A stretch of DNA of 64,000 bases, from positions 1-64,000 of the forward strand of contig JAZHPA010000003.1 of the NCBI GenBank assembly GCA_051024685.1, given 5' to 3'. The translations under genes and the position numbers were made by a program. The DNA comes from UBA12545 sp051024685. Lineage in GTDB: Bacteria; Bacillota; DSM-521; Neomoorellales; Neomoorellaceae. Positions 25,058-33,554 of the stretch are shown here, in pieces (the stretch's first letter is position 1; each line of letters starts with the position of its first letter). Under the pieces are notes generated by a model. It did no database searches. It worked only from the letters and a program-made list of their open reading frames with translations, and was not told where the DNA came from.

Positions 25058-25211
25058 CTAGTTCTTGTACGTCCGCAGCCAGTACCATAACTGCCTCGGG
25101 CTAATGCTCTTATGAGAGGCGTATCACCCTTTAATTTAACGCCTTGACCGCTGGCCTGGTATTCGGCTATCCGGGTTTTCTATAGTTTTTTTGTAGTTCG
25201 GCTCTGATCAC
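25058..25211 (-). pseudogene. IS66 TnpA remnant
   Basis: From GTG 25211 (GAGGAGG upstream) the minus strand reads IRAELQKNYRKPG then a stop; other frames continue as IAEYQASGQGVK and SISPRQLWYWLRTYKN, the helix-turn-helix part of IS66 TnpA, before a TAG at 25058. Frameshifted and dead. Confidence 0.75.
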
Positions 25212-25279
25212 GAGAAAAAATCCTCCTCAGCTTGTTTTCTGAATAGGCTTATCTTCTAAATTTTAGAGGCGGTGCCAAG

Positions 25280-25301
25280 GTGGGTTGTATTTGACGCTTA
25301 C
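25280..25301 (-). repeat. IS66 right inverted repeat
   Basis: Minus strand begins GTAAGCGTCAAATACAAC, matching the left end. Confidence 0.88.
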
Positions 25302-25373
25302 ATTTACACATGATGACATTCAGTTCTTCTTGCAACGGAAAGGGAGATGGAGGGTCATAGAAGAAAAGTAAAG

Positions 25374-25412
25374 CCTCACCCTTACTTGTACAGGTAGCCA
25401 GTAAGGGTGAGG
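25374..25412 (-). terminator. Strong terminator after the first Liv operon
   Basis: CCTCACCCTTAC (25374-25385) and GTAAGGGTGAGG (25401-25412) form a 12-pair stem with T-rich sequence on both sides, so it can act in either direction. It lies about 70 bases beyond the binding-protein stop codon. Confidence 0.85.
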
Positions 25413-25480
25413 TTTTACGTAGGATTTTTGCCTCATTAACAGAGATTATAGTACACTAAAGGAGCCGAATTTGAGCTTTC

Positions 25481-26677
25481 TTATTCAACGAGCACCGTCT
25501 TACCATCCACCACCCTAACCAGATACATCTGCACCTCACTCTGGCCCTTTTCGTTGAACTTAATCCGGCTGGCTACTCCTTTAAAATCGAGGCTGCGTAA
25601 TGCCGGCACCAGGTCTTTAGGATCGTCGCTTCCTTTAGCTACCTTAACAGCTTCCGCAATCGTATAGATTCCATCGAAACCTCTTACTCCTTCTTGCACT
25701 CCAAGCCAGGGATAATTGGCCTTAGTCCAGCTTTCCAAATAGCTTCTGGCTCGCTCAGGGTTTGGAGTCTTGTCGGGTATCCATGGGATAGAATGCTGTA
25801 CTGACCACACCCCCTCAGCTGCTTCTTTTCCTGCCAACTCGATAAGGGCGTCTGAGAAATTGCTGCCTCCGACGGAAATTATATTCTGAGGCAATTTAAG
25901 TTCTCTAACTTGCTTAACAACTAGGGCAATTTGGCTTACCTCGCTATTAATAAAGATGGTGTCGGCCCCCGAATCCTTAATCTTGGTAAGCTGGGAATAA
26001 AATTCTGTCACTTCCTCCCCCACATACTCAACTGAAACCACTTCGCCACCCTGTTCCTTAATCACGGTAGAATACGCTTCTACCCCGCCGCGTCCCCAAT
26101 CGTTATTAACCGCAATGAAAGCTGCCTTGCGAATATTCACGTTCTTAAACAAAGCATCTTTAATCCCTTCCGCCTCCTGCACGCTGGTTGCGGCAATCCT
26201 GAATACCATTTTATACCCCTGCTCCGTGATTTTAGGAGAGCTTGACGTTTCTACCACTATAGGTATTCCAGCCTTTTCTACAATGGGCAAGACGGCCAGC
26301 GTGGGGGAACTGCCCCAGCAACCCATTATTACATTAACTCTGTCACCCGTGATGAGTTTCTGGGCAGCGTTAACGGCGTCGGCGGGGTCGTTCTTAGAAT
26401 CATACACTACTAGCTCAATTGGTCGCCCCAATACGCCTCCTTCCGCATTAATCTTGTCAACGGCTATTTCGGCTCCCCAGAGCACATTTTGACCGGATTG
26501 GGCTACGGGACCTGACAGGGGCTGTATTACGCCCACTCGCAGGGCTGCAGCCGAAACACTTTCTTTCTCGTTTGAAACCTGTCCCGAATCCTGCCTATTA
26601 GTTTCACCCCCGCACCCTGTTACCGCTAGGGTCAAGACTAACACACCTACCATTAACCCCAGAACTCTCCTGGCCAA
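25481..26677 (-). CDS. Branched-chain amino acid-type ABC substrate-binding lipoprotein (Liv cluster 1)
   Basis: A 398-residue LivK/type-I binding protein. The TTG start at 26677 has GGAGG eight bases upstream and yields a proper lipoprotein signal peptide ending LAVTGC; longer readings bury it. The mature protein shows VGVIQPLSGPVAQSGQN, then VVYDSKNDPADAVNAAQKLI and VNNDWGRGGVEAYS, typical of the family, which binds amino acids, amides, urea or aromatic acids. It is the last gene of the sigma-54 operon. Its closest relative in the window is the binding protein at about 39 kb (shared VNNDWGRG and similar layout). Confidence 0.9.
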   Translation of the reverse strand: MARRVLGLMVGVLVLTLAVTGCGGETNRQDSGQVSNEKESVSAAALRVGVIQPLSGPVAQSGQNVLWGAEIAVDKINAEGGVLGRPIELVVYDSKNDPADAVNAAQKLITGDRVNVIMGCWGSSPTLAVLPIVEKAGIPIVVETSSSPKITEQGYKMVFRIAATSVQEAEGIKDALFKNVNIRKAAFIAVNNDWGRGGVEAYSTVIKEQGGEVVSVEYVGEEVTEFYSQLTKIKDSGADTIFINSEVSQIALVVKQVRELKLPQNIISVGGSNFSDALIELAGKEAAEGVWSVQHSIPWIPDKTPNPERARSYLESWTKANYPWLGVQEGVRGFDGIYTIAEAVKVAKGSDDPKDLVPALRSLDFKGVASRIKFNEKGQSEVQMYLVRVVDGKTVLVE

Positions 26678-26792
26678 CTTTTTCGCCTCCCTTCTCGAGG
26701 TTTGTAGTATTCTTGGGGGAACTAAGTAATTTCCTTGTTTACTGCACTGGAACCGATTCATGAGTTGCCAAGTTATCCCATAGCGTAAATTT

Positions 26793-27503
26793 TCAGTTCG
26801 CAACCCCAAGGTAAACCTTTTTCACTCTGCTATCTACTATCAAATCTTTAGCCCGCCCCTCCAATACCACCTCCCCATTCTGAATCAAGTATCCCCTATC
26901 GGCAATTTGCAAAGCTACATTAGCGTTTTGTTCTACCAGTAAGATACTTATACCTTCTCTTTTCAAAGACAAGATGGCCTCCGCGATGCGCTGGACCATA
27001 ATAGGTGCTAGACCTAAGGAAGGCTCATCGAGGAGTAGCACCTTAGGTCTAGCCATCAAGGCTCTACCTATAGCTAACATTTGCTGTTCTCCTCCACTTA
27101 AAGTCCCAGCTTTTTGTTTCCATCGCTCTTTAAGAACCGGAAAAAGTTTGAAAACCTTCTCTATCTGTTCCTGCACTATGGTACGGTCTTGAACAGTAAA
27201 TGCGCCAATTTCAAGATTCTCCAGTACGGTCATGCGAGGAAAAACTCGTCTTCCCTCGGGAGATAAACCTACACCACGCTTGATAACTTCATCAGTAGGT
27301 AGCCTGTCGATACGTTCGTGTTCAAGCCATATCTCACCGGCACACAGGGGGACCATACGGCAGATTGCCTTTATAGTAGTGGATTTTCCTGCTCCGTTAG
27401 AGCCCAGAAGGGTCACTGTCTCTCCCTCAGACATGCTGATAGAAATTCCTCGCAAGGCAACTACCCTACCGTACGACACTACCACGTCTTTTAGCTTAAG
27501 CAT
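26793..27503 (-). CDS. livF: ABC transporter ATP-binding protein LivF (cluster 1)
   Basis: About 236 residues. Walker A LLGSNGAGKSTT, signature LSGGEQQMLAIGRALM and Walker B LLLDEPSLGLAP are complete. ATG 27503 gives the typical LivF start MLKLKDVVVSYG; an upstream GTG would add five residues. It overlaps livG by eight bases. It energises the LivHM permease pair upstream. Confidence 0.92.
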   Translation of the reverse strand: MLKLKDVVVSYGRVVALRGISISMSEGETVTLLGSNGAGKSTTIKAICRMVPLCAGEIWLEHERIDRLPTDEVIKRGVGLSPEGRRVFPRMTVLENLEIGAFTVQDRTIVQEQIEKVFKLFPVLKERWKQKAGTLSGGEQQMLAIGRALMARPKVLLLDEPSLGLAPIMVQRIAEAILSLKREGISILLVEQNANVALQIADRGYLIQNGEVVLEGRAKDLIVDSRVKKVYLGVAN

Positions 27504-28266
27504 ACGAAGTGGCACCACCCAGATAAGCCTCTACTACTAAAGGATCAGCAGCCACCTTCTGTGGGTTTCCCTCGGCTATTAAAACACCGTGGTTAAGTAC
27601 AATCAGACGGTCGCACAGGTCCATAACCAAAGGCATGTCGTGTTCTACCAAAATAACAGTTATACCTCTTTCGCGGATCCGGTGAACTAACTTCCTAAAC
27701 TCCTGCTTTTCAGCAGGATTTAAACCTGCCGCAGGCTCGTCTAGCATGAGAAGTTCGGGTTTCGCCGCTAATGCAATCGCTATCTCAACAAGACGTTGAT
27801 CACCATAAGGCAAATTTCGACCTAATTCATCTTTCTTTTCATAAAGACCGCAAAAGCGCAAAACTTCTTCTACCTCTTTCCGAAGCATTTTTTCGGATTC
27901 ACGGTGCCTTCTCGACCTTAGCAAAATGTCGCCCACGGTGTCCCTTCCTTGCCTTGTAGCACCGATTAGAACACTTTCATAAAGGGAAAGTCCCTGGAAA
28001 ATGGTGGTGTGTTGGAACGTACGGATAATCCCTAGTCTGGCTACATCGCTTGTTCTCAGACGTGTAATGTCTTGTCCTCTAAAAGAAATCCTCCCCTTGT
28101 TTTTCGGTACTACACCCAAAACAGCATTAAACAAGGTACTCTTACCTGCGCCGTTCGGGCCGACAATACCTAAAACCTCCCCAATTTCGACCGAAAAGGT
28201 TACTCCATCCAACGCCTTGAGCCCTCCAAAGAAAACTGACAGCCCGTCAACTTTAAGAAGCTTCAA
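27496..28266 (-). CDS. livG: ABC transporter ATP-binding protein LivG (cluster 1)
   Basis: About 256 residues. It has Walker A GPNGAGKSTLFNAVLG, the LivG-type YGDQRLVEIAIALA in place of the canonical signature, Walker B LLMLDEPAAGLNPAE, and the typical C-terminus YLGGA. TTG 28266 has GGAGG seven bases upstream; ATG 28281 contains that site. The gene overlaps livM upstream and livF downstream. Confidence 0.92.
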   Translation of the reverse strand: MKLLKVDGLSVFFGGLKALDGVTFSVEIGEVLGIVGPNGAGKSTLFNAVLGVVPKNKGRISFRGQDITRLRTSDVARLGIIRTFQHTTIFQGLSLYESVLIGATRQGRDTVGDILLRSRRHRESEKMLRKEVEEVLRFCGLYEKKDELGRNLPYGDQRLVEIAIALAAKPELLMLDEPAAGLNPAEKQEFRKLVHRIRERGITVILVEHDMPLVMDLCDRLIVLNHGVLIAEGNPQKVAADPLVVEAYLGGATSYA

Positions 28267-29233
28267 ACGATCTACCTCCATCCTGCCTTATCTTTAATAC
28301 ATTGGCCAGTCGTGTTAACATAGATAATACGCCATCAGGAAAGTAAAGAACTCCTAAAATGATTGTTATACCATAAGCTATCATCCGAAACTGTTCAGCT
28401 GCACGTAGCAGTTCTGGAATGACGGTAAATATAACAGCTCCAATAATTGGCCCTCCGAAGGTGCGCCGTCCACCTACCATTACCATAACCAGCATTGTAA
28501 TAGTATTGGCTAAATAAAACATATCAGGACTAATAAACGTGATGTAGTGGGCATAAAGGGCACCCGCCAGACCAGCAATACCTGCGCTCAGCACTACAAT
28601 TCCCATAGAATGGCTATAAACATCAATGCCAACCGATTCCGCCAGGAGCTCGCTTTCGGATATAGCCACTAGGGCACGGCCTATTCGGGAATTAATAATT
28701 CGCCATATAACCAATAACGTTATGCCTACACAGCTCCAAATGAGCAAATAATTCGCTAACGGCGACGTTAATTCTACTTTTCCTATGCCAGGTACCGAAA
28801 AGACGACTGGTGGAATTCCAGGAAACCCCATAGGCCCCCCAGTAACCTCAACCCAATTGAGAGCAACCAGCCGCAGGACCTCTGCAAAACCGAGGCTGGC
28901 GAGAACGAAATAGGCCCCTCGCAGTCTAAGAGTACAGTAACCAATCAGGTAGCCAGCAAAACCTGCTATCAAGATAGCCGCAGGAATACTAAACCATGCG
29001 GAAGCCTGCATCTTAACGCTTAACAAACCTGCTGCAAAACCGCCGATTCCCCAGAAGGCGGTGTGTCCCAACGGAGTCTGTCCAATATATCCCAGTATGA
29101 GGTTCATGCTGGAAGCTAGCAAGATCCACAGGCCTACCATGATACCTATGTGAAGCCAATAATCGGAAACAATGAAAGGAAAAACTACGACCGCAGTTAC
29201 AGCAAGAAGCAATTTTGCTGTACTTGAACCCAC
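28253..29233 (-). CDS. livM: ABC transporter permease LivM (cluster 1)
   Basis: A 326-residue membrane protein with about ten helices and the LivM pattern: NLILGYIGQTPLGHTAFWGIG, then YFVLASLGFAEVLRLVALNW and VMVMVGGRRTFGGPIIGA. GTG start with AAAGGAG eight bases upstream. Forms the transmembrane channel with LivH. Confidence 0.92.
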   Translation of the reverse strand: MGSSTAKLLLAVTAVVVFPFIVSDYWLHIGIMVGLWILLASSMNLILGYIGQTPLGHTAFWGIGGFAAGLLSVKMQASAWFSIPAAILIAGFAGYLIGYCTLRLRGAYFVLASLGFAEVLRLVALNWVEVTGGPMGFPGIPPVVFSVPGIGKVELTSPLANYLLIWSCVGITLLVIWRIINSRIGRALVAISESELLAESVGIDVYSHSMGIVVLSAGIAGLAGALYAHYITFISPDMFYLANTITMLVMVMVGGRRTFGGPIIGAVIFTVIPELLRAAEQFRMIAYGITIILGVLYFPDGVLSMLTRLANVLKIRQDGGRSFEAS

Positions 29234-29272
29234 TCTTCAAACTCCTTTCCGCCCTATCCTTCGTCTTTCTCA

Positions 29273-30133
29273 CTAATACGTCTGCCTGATCCATTTGGGA
29301 CTCCAAAGCAAAATCACTATCAATAAAATAAATGCTACAGCATCCTTATAACCCGAAGATATATATGCCGCTGCAAGACTCTCGCCTACCCCTAAAATCA
29401 ATCCGGCATATATAGCGCCGGGGAAATTCCCCAAGCCACCAGCTATAGCAACTGCAAAGGACTTGTTAGTAACTAAGATACCCATAGTAGGAAGAACCAC
29501 ATAAATAGGAGCAAGAAGTATCCCCGCAAGTCCCGCGAACAAAGCGCCGATGATAAAGACCAAATTGTAGATGCGGTCAATTTTGATTCCCACGGCCATT
29601 GCCATCTCTCTATCTTGAAAAGTAGCCCGAATCGCCTTGCCCAAGGTGGAACGGTTTAAAAAAATGCCAAGCGACAAAATACTAGTTACCGCTACCAGAG
29701 CAATAGCCAGCCGTAATGGTGTTAATACTAACGGTCCCAGAGGGACGGACGTCAATGTAAAGGGAAGGGGAACATTTTTTGGCGTTCCACCCCATATGAT
29801 CAGCGCCAAGTGTTGGAGCAGAATTGAAACCCCAATCATCAAAATCATATTGCTTTCCATAGGTAGATTACGTATAGGTCTAAGCAAGTACCTTTCACAT
29901 AGAAACGCTACTATCACCAGCGCCCCCAAAGCCGCCCCAATAGAAATGCTGAGAGGCAGGCCGACCAGGACCAAAAATGTAAACAGGAAGAAGGCCGCTA
30001 GCATATAAAATTCGCCGTGAGCGAAATTTACTACCTTCATGACACCAAAAATAAGTGTCAAACCAACCCCCATCATACTGTAGGTTCCGCCGATAATGAT
30101 CCCGTTAATGACATGTTGTAAAAAAGACGTCAC
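29273..30133 (-). CDS. livH: ABC transporter permease LivH (cluster 1)
   Basis: About 287 residues, mostly membrane helices. LivH hallmarks are INGIIIGGTYSMMGVGLTLIFG, the FAHGEFYMLAAF segment, and AGGLGNFPGAIYAGLILG. GTG 30133 has AGAGGTGA eight bases upstream; a GTG four codons earlier overlaps that site. First transporter gene after the amidohydrolase. Confidence 0.9.
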   Translation of the reverse strand: MTSFLQHVINGIIIGGTYSMMGVGLTLIFGVMKVVNFAHGEFYMLAAFFLFTFLVLVGLPLSISIGAALGALVIVAFLCERYLLRPIRNLPMESNMILMIGVSILLQHLALIIWGGTPKNVPLPFTLTSVPLGPLVLTPLRLAIALVAVTSILSLGIFLNRSTLGKAIRATFQDREMAMAVGIKIDRIYNLVFIIGALFAGLAGILLAPIYVVLPTMGILVTNKSFAVAIAGGLGNFPGAIYAGLILGVGESLAAAYISSGYKDAVAFILLIVILLWSPKWIRQTY

Positions 30134-30232
30134 GCTCGTATTCACCTCTCCCAGCTGCGCAAACCCCTACTGCGTTAGTACATTGCCCCACACTCCGTTC
30201 CTTTGAGGCAATCTCTGTGCTCAGTTTACCTA

Positions 30233-31396
30233 TTAGCGTCGGAGAAACCCTTCAGTTAGGGCTATCAGTGCCTTTAACGCAACCCCCATGCTACTTTCAT
30301 CGATTTTGAAACGTGGGTGGTGCAGAGGATAAGACGTTTCCTCACCCGAACTAACTCCCAAGAAAAAGAAGAGTCCCGCAATTTTTTTAAGATAGAGGCT
30401 GAAGTCTTCACTAGCCATCATCGGGTTAGCCGGAACTATTAGCTGTTGGCCTAGGGATTCCTCCAGAATGTTCCTGCCCACCATCACGCTTGCTTCATCA
30501 TTTACCAACGGCGGAATTTCTCGTCTATAGAGAAACTGCCAATCTACATCGAAGAGCCTCTTTACGCCTTCCGCCGTATCGCATATTATCTCTTGGATTT
30601 TCTTATCCGCCTCTTCAAGGAAACTGCGTGCCGTTCCCTTTAAGTGTACACAATCCGCCACAATATTCGGCGCCCGCCCACCCTGAATGCAGCCAACAGT
30701 AACCGCCGAAGGACTCATTGCATCCATCCGCCTGTGCAACGCAGCATAAAGATTGCTTACAAAAGAGGCCGCTGCCGCTATGGCATCCTTCCCTTTATGC
30801 GGCTGGGAGCCGTGGCTACCTTCGCCAAGTATGGTAACTTCAAAATTGCTTTCGGCGGCCATTACCGGACCAGCAGATAAGGCGATAGTCCCTACCTTAT
30901 ATTCCGGTGAAACATGGAAGCCGATAATTACATCGGGACGTGGATTATCCAGACATCCGCTATCAATCATCTTCTGCGCCCCGCGATTCGTTTCTTCCTC
31001 AGGCTCAAAGATAAATTTAACGGTCCCTCTTAAGTCTGAACGTCTTTTGGAGAAGTACTTTGCCACTCCCAGCGTTACCGCCATATGGACATCGTGACCA
31101 CAGGCATGCATCACTCCTCTATTCTGAGAAGCGAAATCTAAGCCCGTTTCCTCCTCAACCGGCAGGGCATCCATATCGCAGCGCAGGGCCACGGTGGGAC
31201 CCGTGGAGGTACCTCGGAGTACGGCCACAAGGCCGTACCCCGTACTGGAGGCAGATACCTCAAGCCCCCATTCCTCCAGCAACCCTTTAAGAAATGCAGC
31301 CGTCTTTTCCTCCCTGCCGCTCAGTTCAGGATGCTGATGTAAGTGCCGCCGGAAATAAAGCACTTCCTGGAAAATACTATCTTGCCCTGCGGTCAT
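30233..31396 (-). CDS. M20-family amidohydrolase/peptidase
   Basis: A 387-residue metal-dependent amidohydrolase of the M20D (IAA-amino acid hydrolase / hippuricase / aminoacylase) class. Visible elements are FRRHLHQHPELSGREEKTA, CDMDALPVEEETGLDF, HACGHDVHMAV and a FEPEEETNRGAQKM metal/catalytic region. It splits N-acyl amino acids or related amides in the cytoplasm. It starts two bases after the 2Fe-2S protein gene and precedes livH, implying that the imported compound or its reduced product is hydrolysed here. Confidence 0.9.
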   Translation of the reverse strand: MTAGQDSIFQEVLYFRRHLHQHPELSGREEKTAAFLKGLLEEWGLEVSASSTGYGLVAVLRGTSTGPTVALRCDMDALPVEEETGLDFASQNRGVMHACGHDVHMAVTLGVAKYFSKRRSDLRGTVKFIFEPEEETNRGAQKMIDSGCLDNPRPDVIIGFHVSPEYKVGTIALSAGPVMAAESNFEVTILGEGSHGSQPHKGKDAIAAAASFVSNLYAALHRRMDAMSPSAVTVGCIQGGRAPNIVADCVHLKGTARSFLEEADKKIQEIICDTAEGVKRLFDVDWQFLYRREIPPLVNDEASVMVGRNILEESLGQQLIVPANPMMASEDFSLYLKKIAGLFFFLGVSSGEETSYPLHHPRFKIDESSMGVALKALIALTEGFLRR

Positions 31397-31398
31397 AC

Positions 31399-31758
31399 TT
31401 ATAGCGCTAGCTCCTCCCCACCTTCGTCATCTCCGCCCTTCGGCAAAGCCTCCACCACCAGGTCCCGTATGACCTTCCCTTTTTTGGGTTCCAGGGTTAC
31501 ATCATCTTCAATGACTGTGGTGCAGGCCATCCGCGTCCGCCCGTTTACCTTCACGTGGCACCCAGCACACTTCCCGATTCGGCAGGAGGCATAGAAGGCC
31601 AGACTGTGGTCCAGGTTCTCGTAGATATAGCGCAAGGCGCTCATCACCGTGGTTCCCTTGCTGTACGGTACCTCGTATTCCTGGTAATAGGGCTCCTTAT
31701 CTGTGGCCGGATCGAACCTCTGCACCCTCACCTTCAAGGTCTTTTTTTCTCCATTCAT
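31399..31758 (-). CDS. Short SdhB/FrdB-like 2Fe-2S protein
   Basis: A 119-residue protein matching only the N-terminal plant-ferredoxin-like domain of succinate dehydrogenase/fumarate reductase iron-sulfur subunits: RVQRFDPATDKEPYYQEYEV, then the cluster motif CRIGKCAGCHVKVNG and CTTVI. Normal SdhB is about 240 residues with two further Cys-rich clusters; those are absent. The acidic C-terminus looks like a natural end and no frame-shifted continuation was seen before the next gene. It pairs with the flavoprotein seven bases upstream. Confidence 0.85.
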   Translation of the reverse strand: MNGEKKTLKVRVQRFDPATDKEPYYQEYEVPYSKGTTVMSALRYIYENLDHSLAFYASCRIGKCAGCHVKVNGRTRMACTTVIEDDVTLEPKKGKVIRDLVVEALPKGGDDEGGEELAL

Positions 31759-31764
31759 TTGGTC

Positions 31765-33540
31765 TCACCCCTTCAGACCGTAATCCCTGATTACCCTTCT
31801 TGGCTGCACGTAAGCTAGGTCTACGTCCCGGATTTCTATCGCCATTTCGTCCCCATCCCGCCGCAGGACAATATTTTTGAGCCAATTCACGTTATCTGTC
31901 TTCGGAAAATCCCGCCGATATAAGGCTCCGCGACTTTCCTCTCGAACCAAGCTGCTTCGGGCCACCATCTCTAGCACCAGCGCCATGTTCTCCACTTGGA
32001 TGGCTTCCACCCATTCCTTGTTGTAGCGTGTTTTCTTGTTACTCACACAAAGATTGGGAATGACTTCCTCTCGAATGTTTTTGAGGCGGCGCAGGGCCTC
32101 CTCCAGCCCCTCACGATCGCGTACTACTCCGACGTTCATCCAGGCTATGTCCTGCAGCTCTTGGCGCGTCTTAACGGGGTCAACTCCCTTTGAGGCCTGG
32201 AGGCTGCGGAATAAACGCGTCTTGACCTCTGCGACCTGTTCAACATCAACGTTCACTTCCCCGACTTCTACTGCGTAGTCCGCTGCGAAACCGCCGGCTC
32301 GGTGGCCCCAGACCTGGGTCATGGTAAGGGCGTTGCCTGAAATACGGTTAGCTCCCATAATGCTCCCCGTACCTTCTCCGGCTGCAAATAAACCGGGTAC
32401 CGTGGTCTCACACCGCTCATTGATCAGGATACCGCCGTTCCAGAAGTGGGCCGCCGGGCCCGTCTCGATGGCTTCTTCCGTCAGGTCCGGCAGGAATTGT
32501 TTCATGTTGAAGCCGCCGTAGCGCCAGTGAGATATGTTTTCGGGAAACCATTCCTCCGCCGCATACTCTAAAATGTTCTTAGGTAAGTGGCGTAGGGACA
32601 GGTAAGTACCCTTGTTGGGACTGCCTCGGCCTTCCAGCACTTCCACCATGGCAGCAATGGAATTTATGTCCCGGGTGCTGTGCTCCAGGCGCTCCGGATC
32701 CCAGCGCTTCATGTAGCGCTCCCCCATGCGGTTGAGGGCATGTACTTCCAGGTAGGCGCTTAGCAAGTAAGGAAAATCTACGCCATCCAAGGAGTCGGGG
32801 TTGATCATGGTATAGGGTATAAACATGGGAAACTCCATATCTATGAGTTCTGCTCCGGCCCGGTAGGCCGCTGCTAAGCCGTCCCCCGTCAGTTCTTCGG
32901 GCGCTGTAGTATGGGGGTAGACCCGCATGGCCCCGCCTGTACATAGGACCACAGCTTTAGCCTTAAATACGTAGAATTCACCGGTAGCAATGTTAATACC
33001 GCAGGCACCCACTACCCGCCTGTCTTTTTGCAAAAGGTCAGTGATCATCATGTGTTCTATAACGCTGATGTTGTCGCGCTTGCGGATCTCTTGGCTTAAG
33101 ACTCGGGCAAACTCCGTGCCCGGTATCCACACACCTCGGGGATAGGTATGCCCCGGGGCATGGGTCAGTTTGTCTATTCTAGCACCCCACTCTACAATCT
33201 CCCGCACCCGTTCCGGCGCTTCTTCACAATGTATCTTTACTAGATGCTGGTTGTTGATATATTCCCCTTCCCGGATCATATCTTCAGCGAATTTCTCCGG
33301 GCTGTCCCGTAGGTCCCCGGGCAGGCCAAACAACTGAGCCGCACTCCGGCTGTCGATATCTATGTCGGCATCAGCCGTTAGAGTGGCCCCTGACTTGCCT
33401 AGTACACCTTTGGTGGCCACCACTACGTTTAATCCTTTTTTAGCGGCTTGTAGGGCTGCCCGTGCCCCAGCTCCTTCGCTACCCACGATTAGTACGTCAC
33501 AACATACTATTTGATCGGTTAGATAATCCAGGTCGGCCAT
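31765..33540 (-). CDS. Fumarate reductase/succinate dehydrogenase-type flavoprotein
   Basis: A 591-residue FAD protein of the SdhA/FrdA/aspartate-oxidase superfamily. The FAD motif is DVLIVGSEGAGARAALQAAK (residues 15-34), followed by GKSGATLTADADID, VVLCTGGAMRVYPHTT and GLFAAGEGTGSIMGANRISGN near 395. The usual SdhA HRLG region is replaced by ANRISGN, so the substrate is probably not fumarate or succinate. With the small 2Fe-2S partner it likely dehydrogenates or reduces a C-C bond next to a carbonyl in the imported compound. No membrane anchor is encoded nearby. Confidence 0.88.
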   Translation of the reverse strand: MADLDYLTDQIVCCDVLIVGSEGAGARAALQAAKKGLNVVVATKGVLGKSGATLTADADIDIDSRSAAQLFGLPGDLRDSPEKFAEDMIREGEYINNQHLVKIHCEEAPERVREIVEWGARIDKLTHAPGHTYPRGVWIPGTEFARVLSQEIRKRDNISVIEHMMITDLLQKDRRVVGACGINIATGEFYVFKAKAVVLCTGGAMRVYPHTTAPEELTGDGLAAAYRAGAELIDMEFPMFIPYTMINPDSLDGVDFPYLLSAYLEVHALNRMGERYMKRWDPERLEHSTRDINSIAAMVEVLEGRGSPNKGTYLSLRHLPKNILEYAAEEWFPENISHWRYGGFNMKQFLPDLTEEAIETGPAAHFWNGGILINERCETTVPGLFAAGEGTGSIMGANRISGNALTMTQVWGHRAGGFAADYAVEVGEVNVDVEQVAEVKTRLFRSLQASKGVDPVKTRQELQDIAWMNVGVVRDREGLEEALRRLKNIREEVIPNLCVSNKKTRYNKEWVEAIQVENMALVLEMVARSSLVREESRGALYRRDFPKTDNVNWLKNIVLRRDGDEMAIEIRDVDLAYVQPRRVIRDYGLKG

Positions 33541-33554
33541 TAATATCTCGCCTC

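Larger units (their letters stand above)
22007..25301 (-). mobile_element. Degenerate IS66-family element with nested IS fragments
   Basis: The outer ends are inverted repeats of 22 bases with one mismatch, starting GTAAGCGTCAAATA (22007-22028 and, reversed, 25280-25301); GTAAGCG is the usual IS66 terminus. Inside, on the minus strand, lie a tnpA remnant near the right end and a large tnpC at the left. The tnpB position is occupied by an IS1634 fragment and an IS3 remnant. At about 3.3 kb it is longer than a normal IS66. The flanking eight bases (CCTCCTGT and ATTTACAC) do not match, so no target duplication survives. Probably immobile. Confidence 0.85.

Noticed and set aside
24968..25090. Plus-strand 40-codon frame with a good GGAGG site
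   Set aside because: It lies opposite the frameshifted IS66 tnpA remnant and in filler; the peptide matches nothing and the ribosome-site match is probably chance.
21999..25309. Target-site duplication around the IS66 element
   Set aside because: The flanking eight-base sequences CCTCCTGT and ATTTACAC differ.
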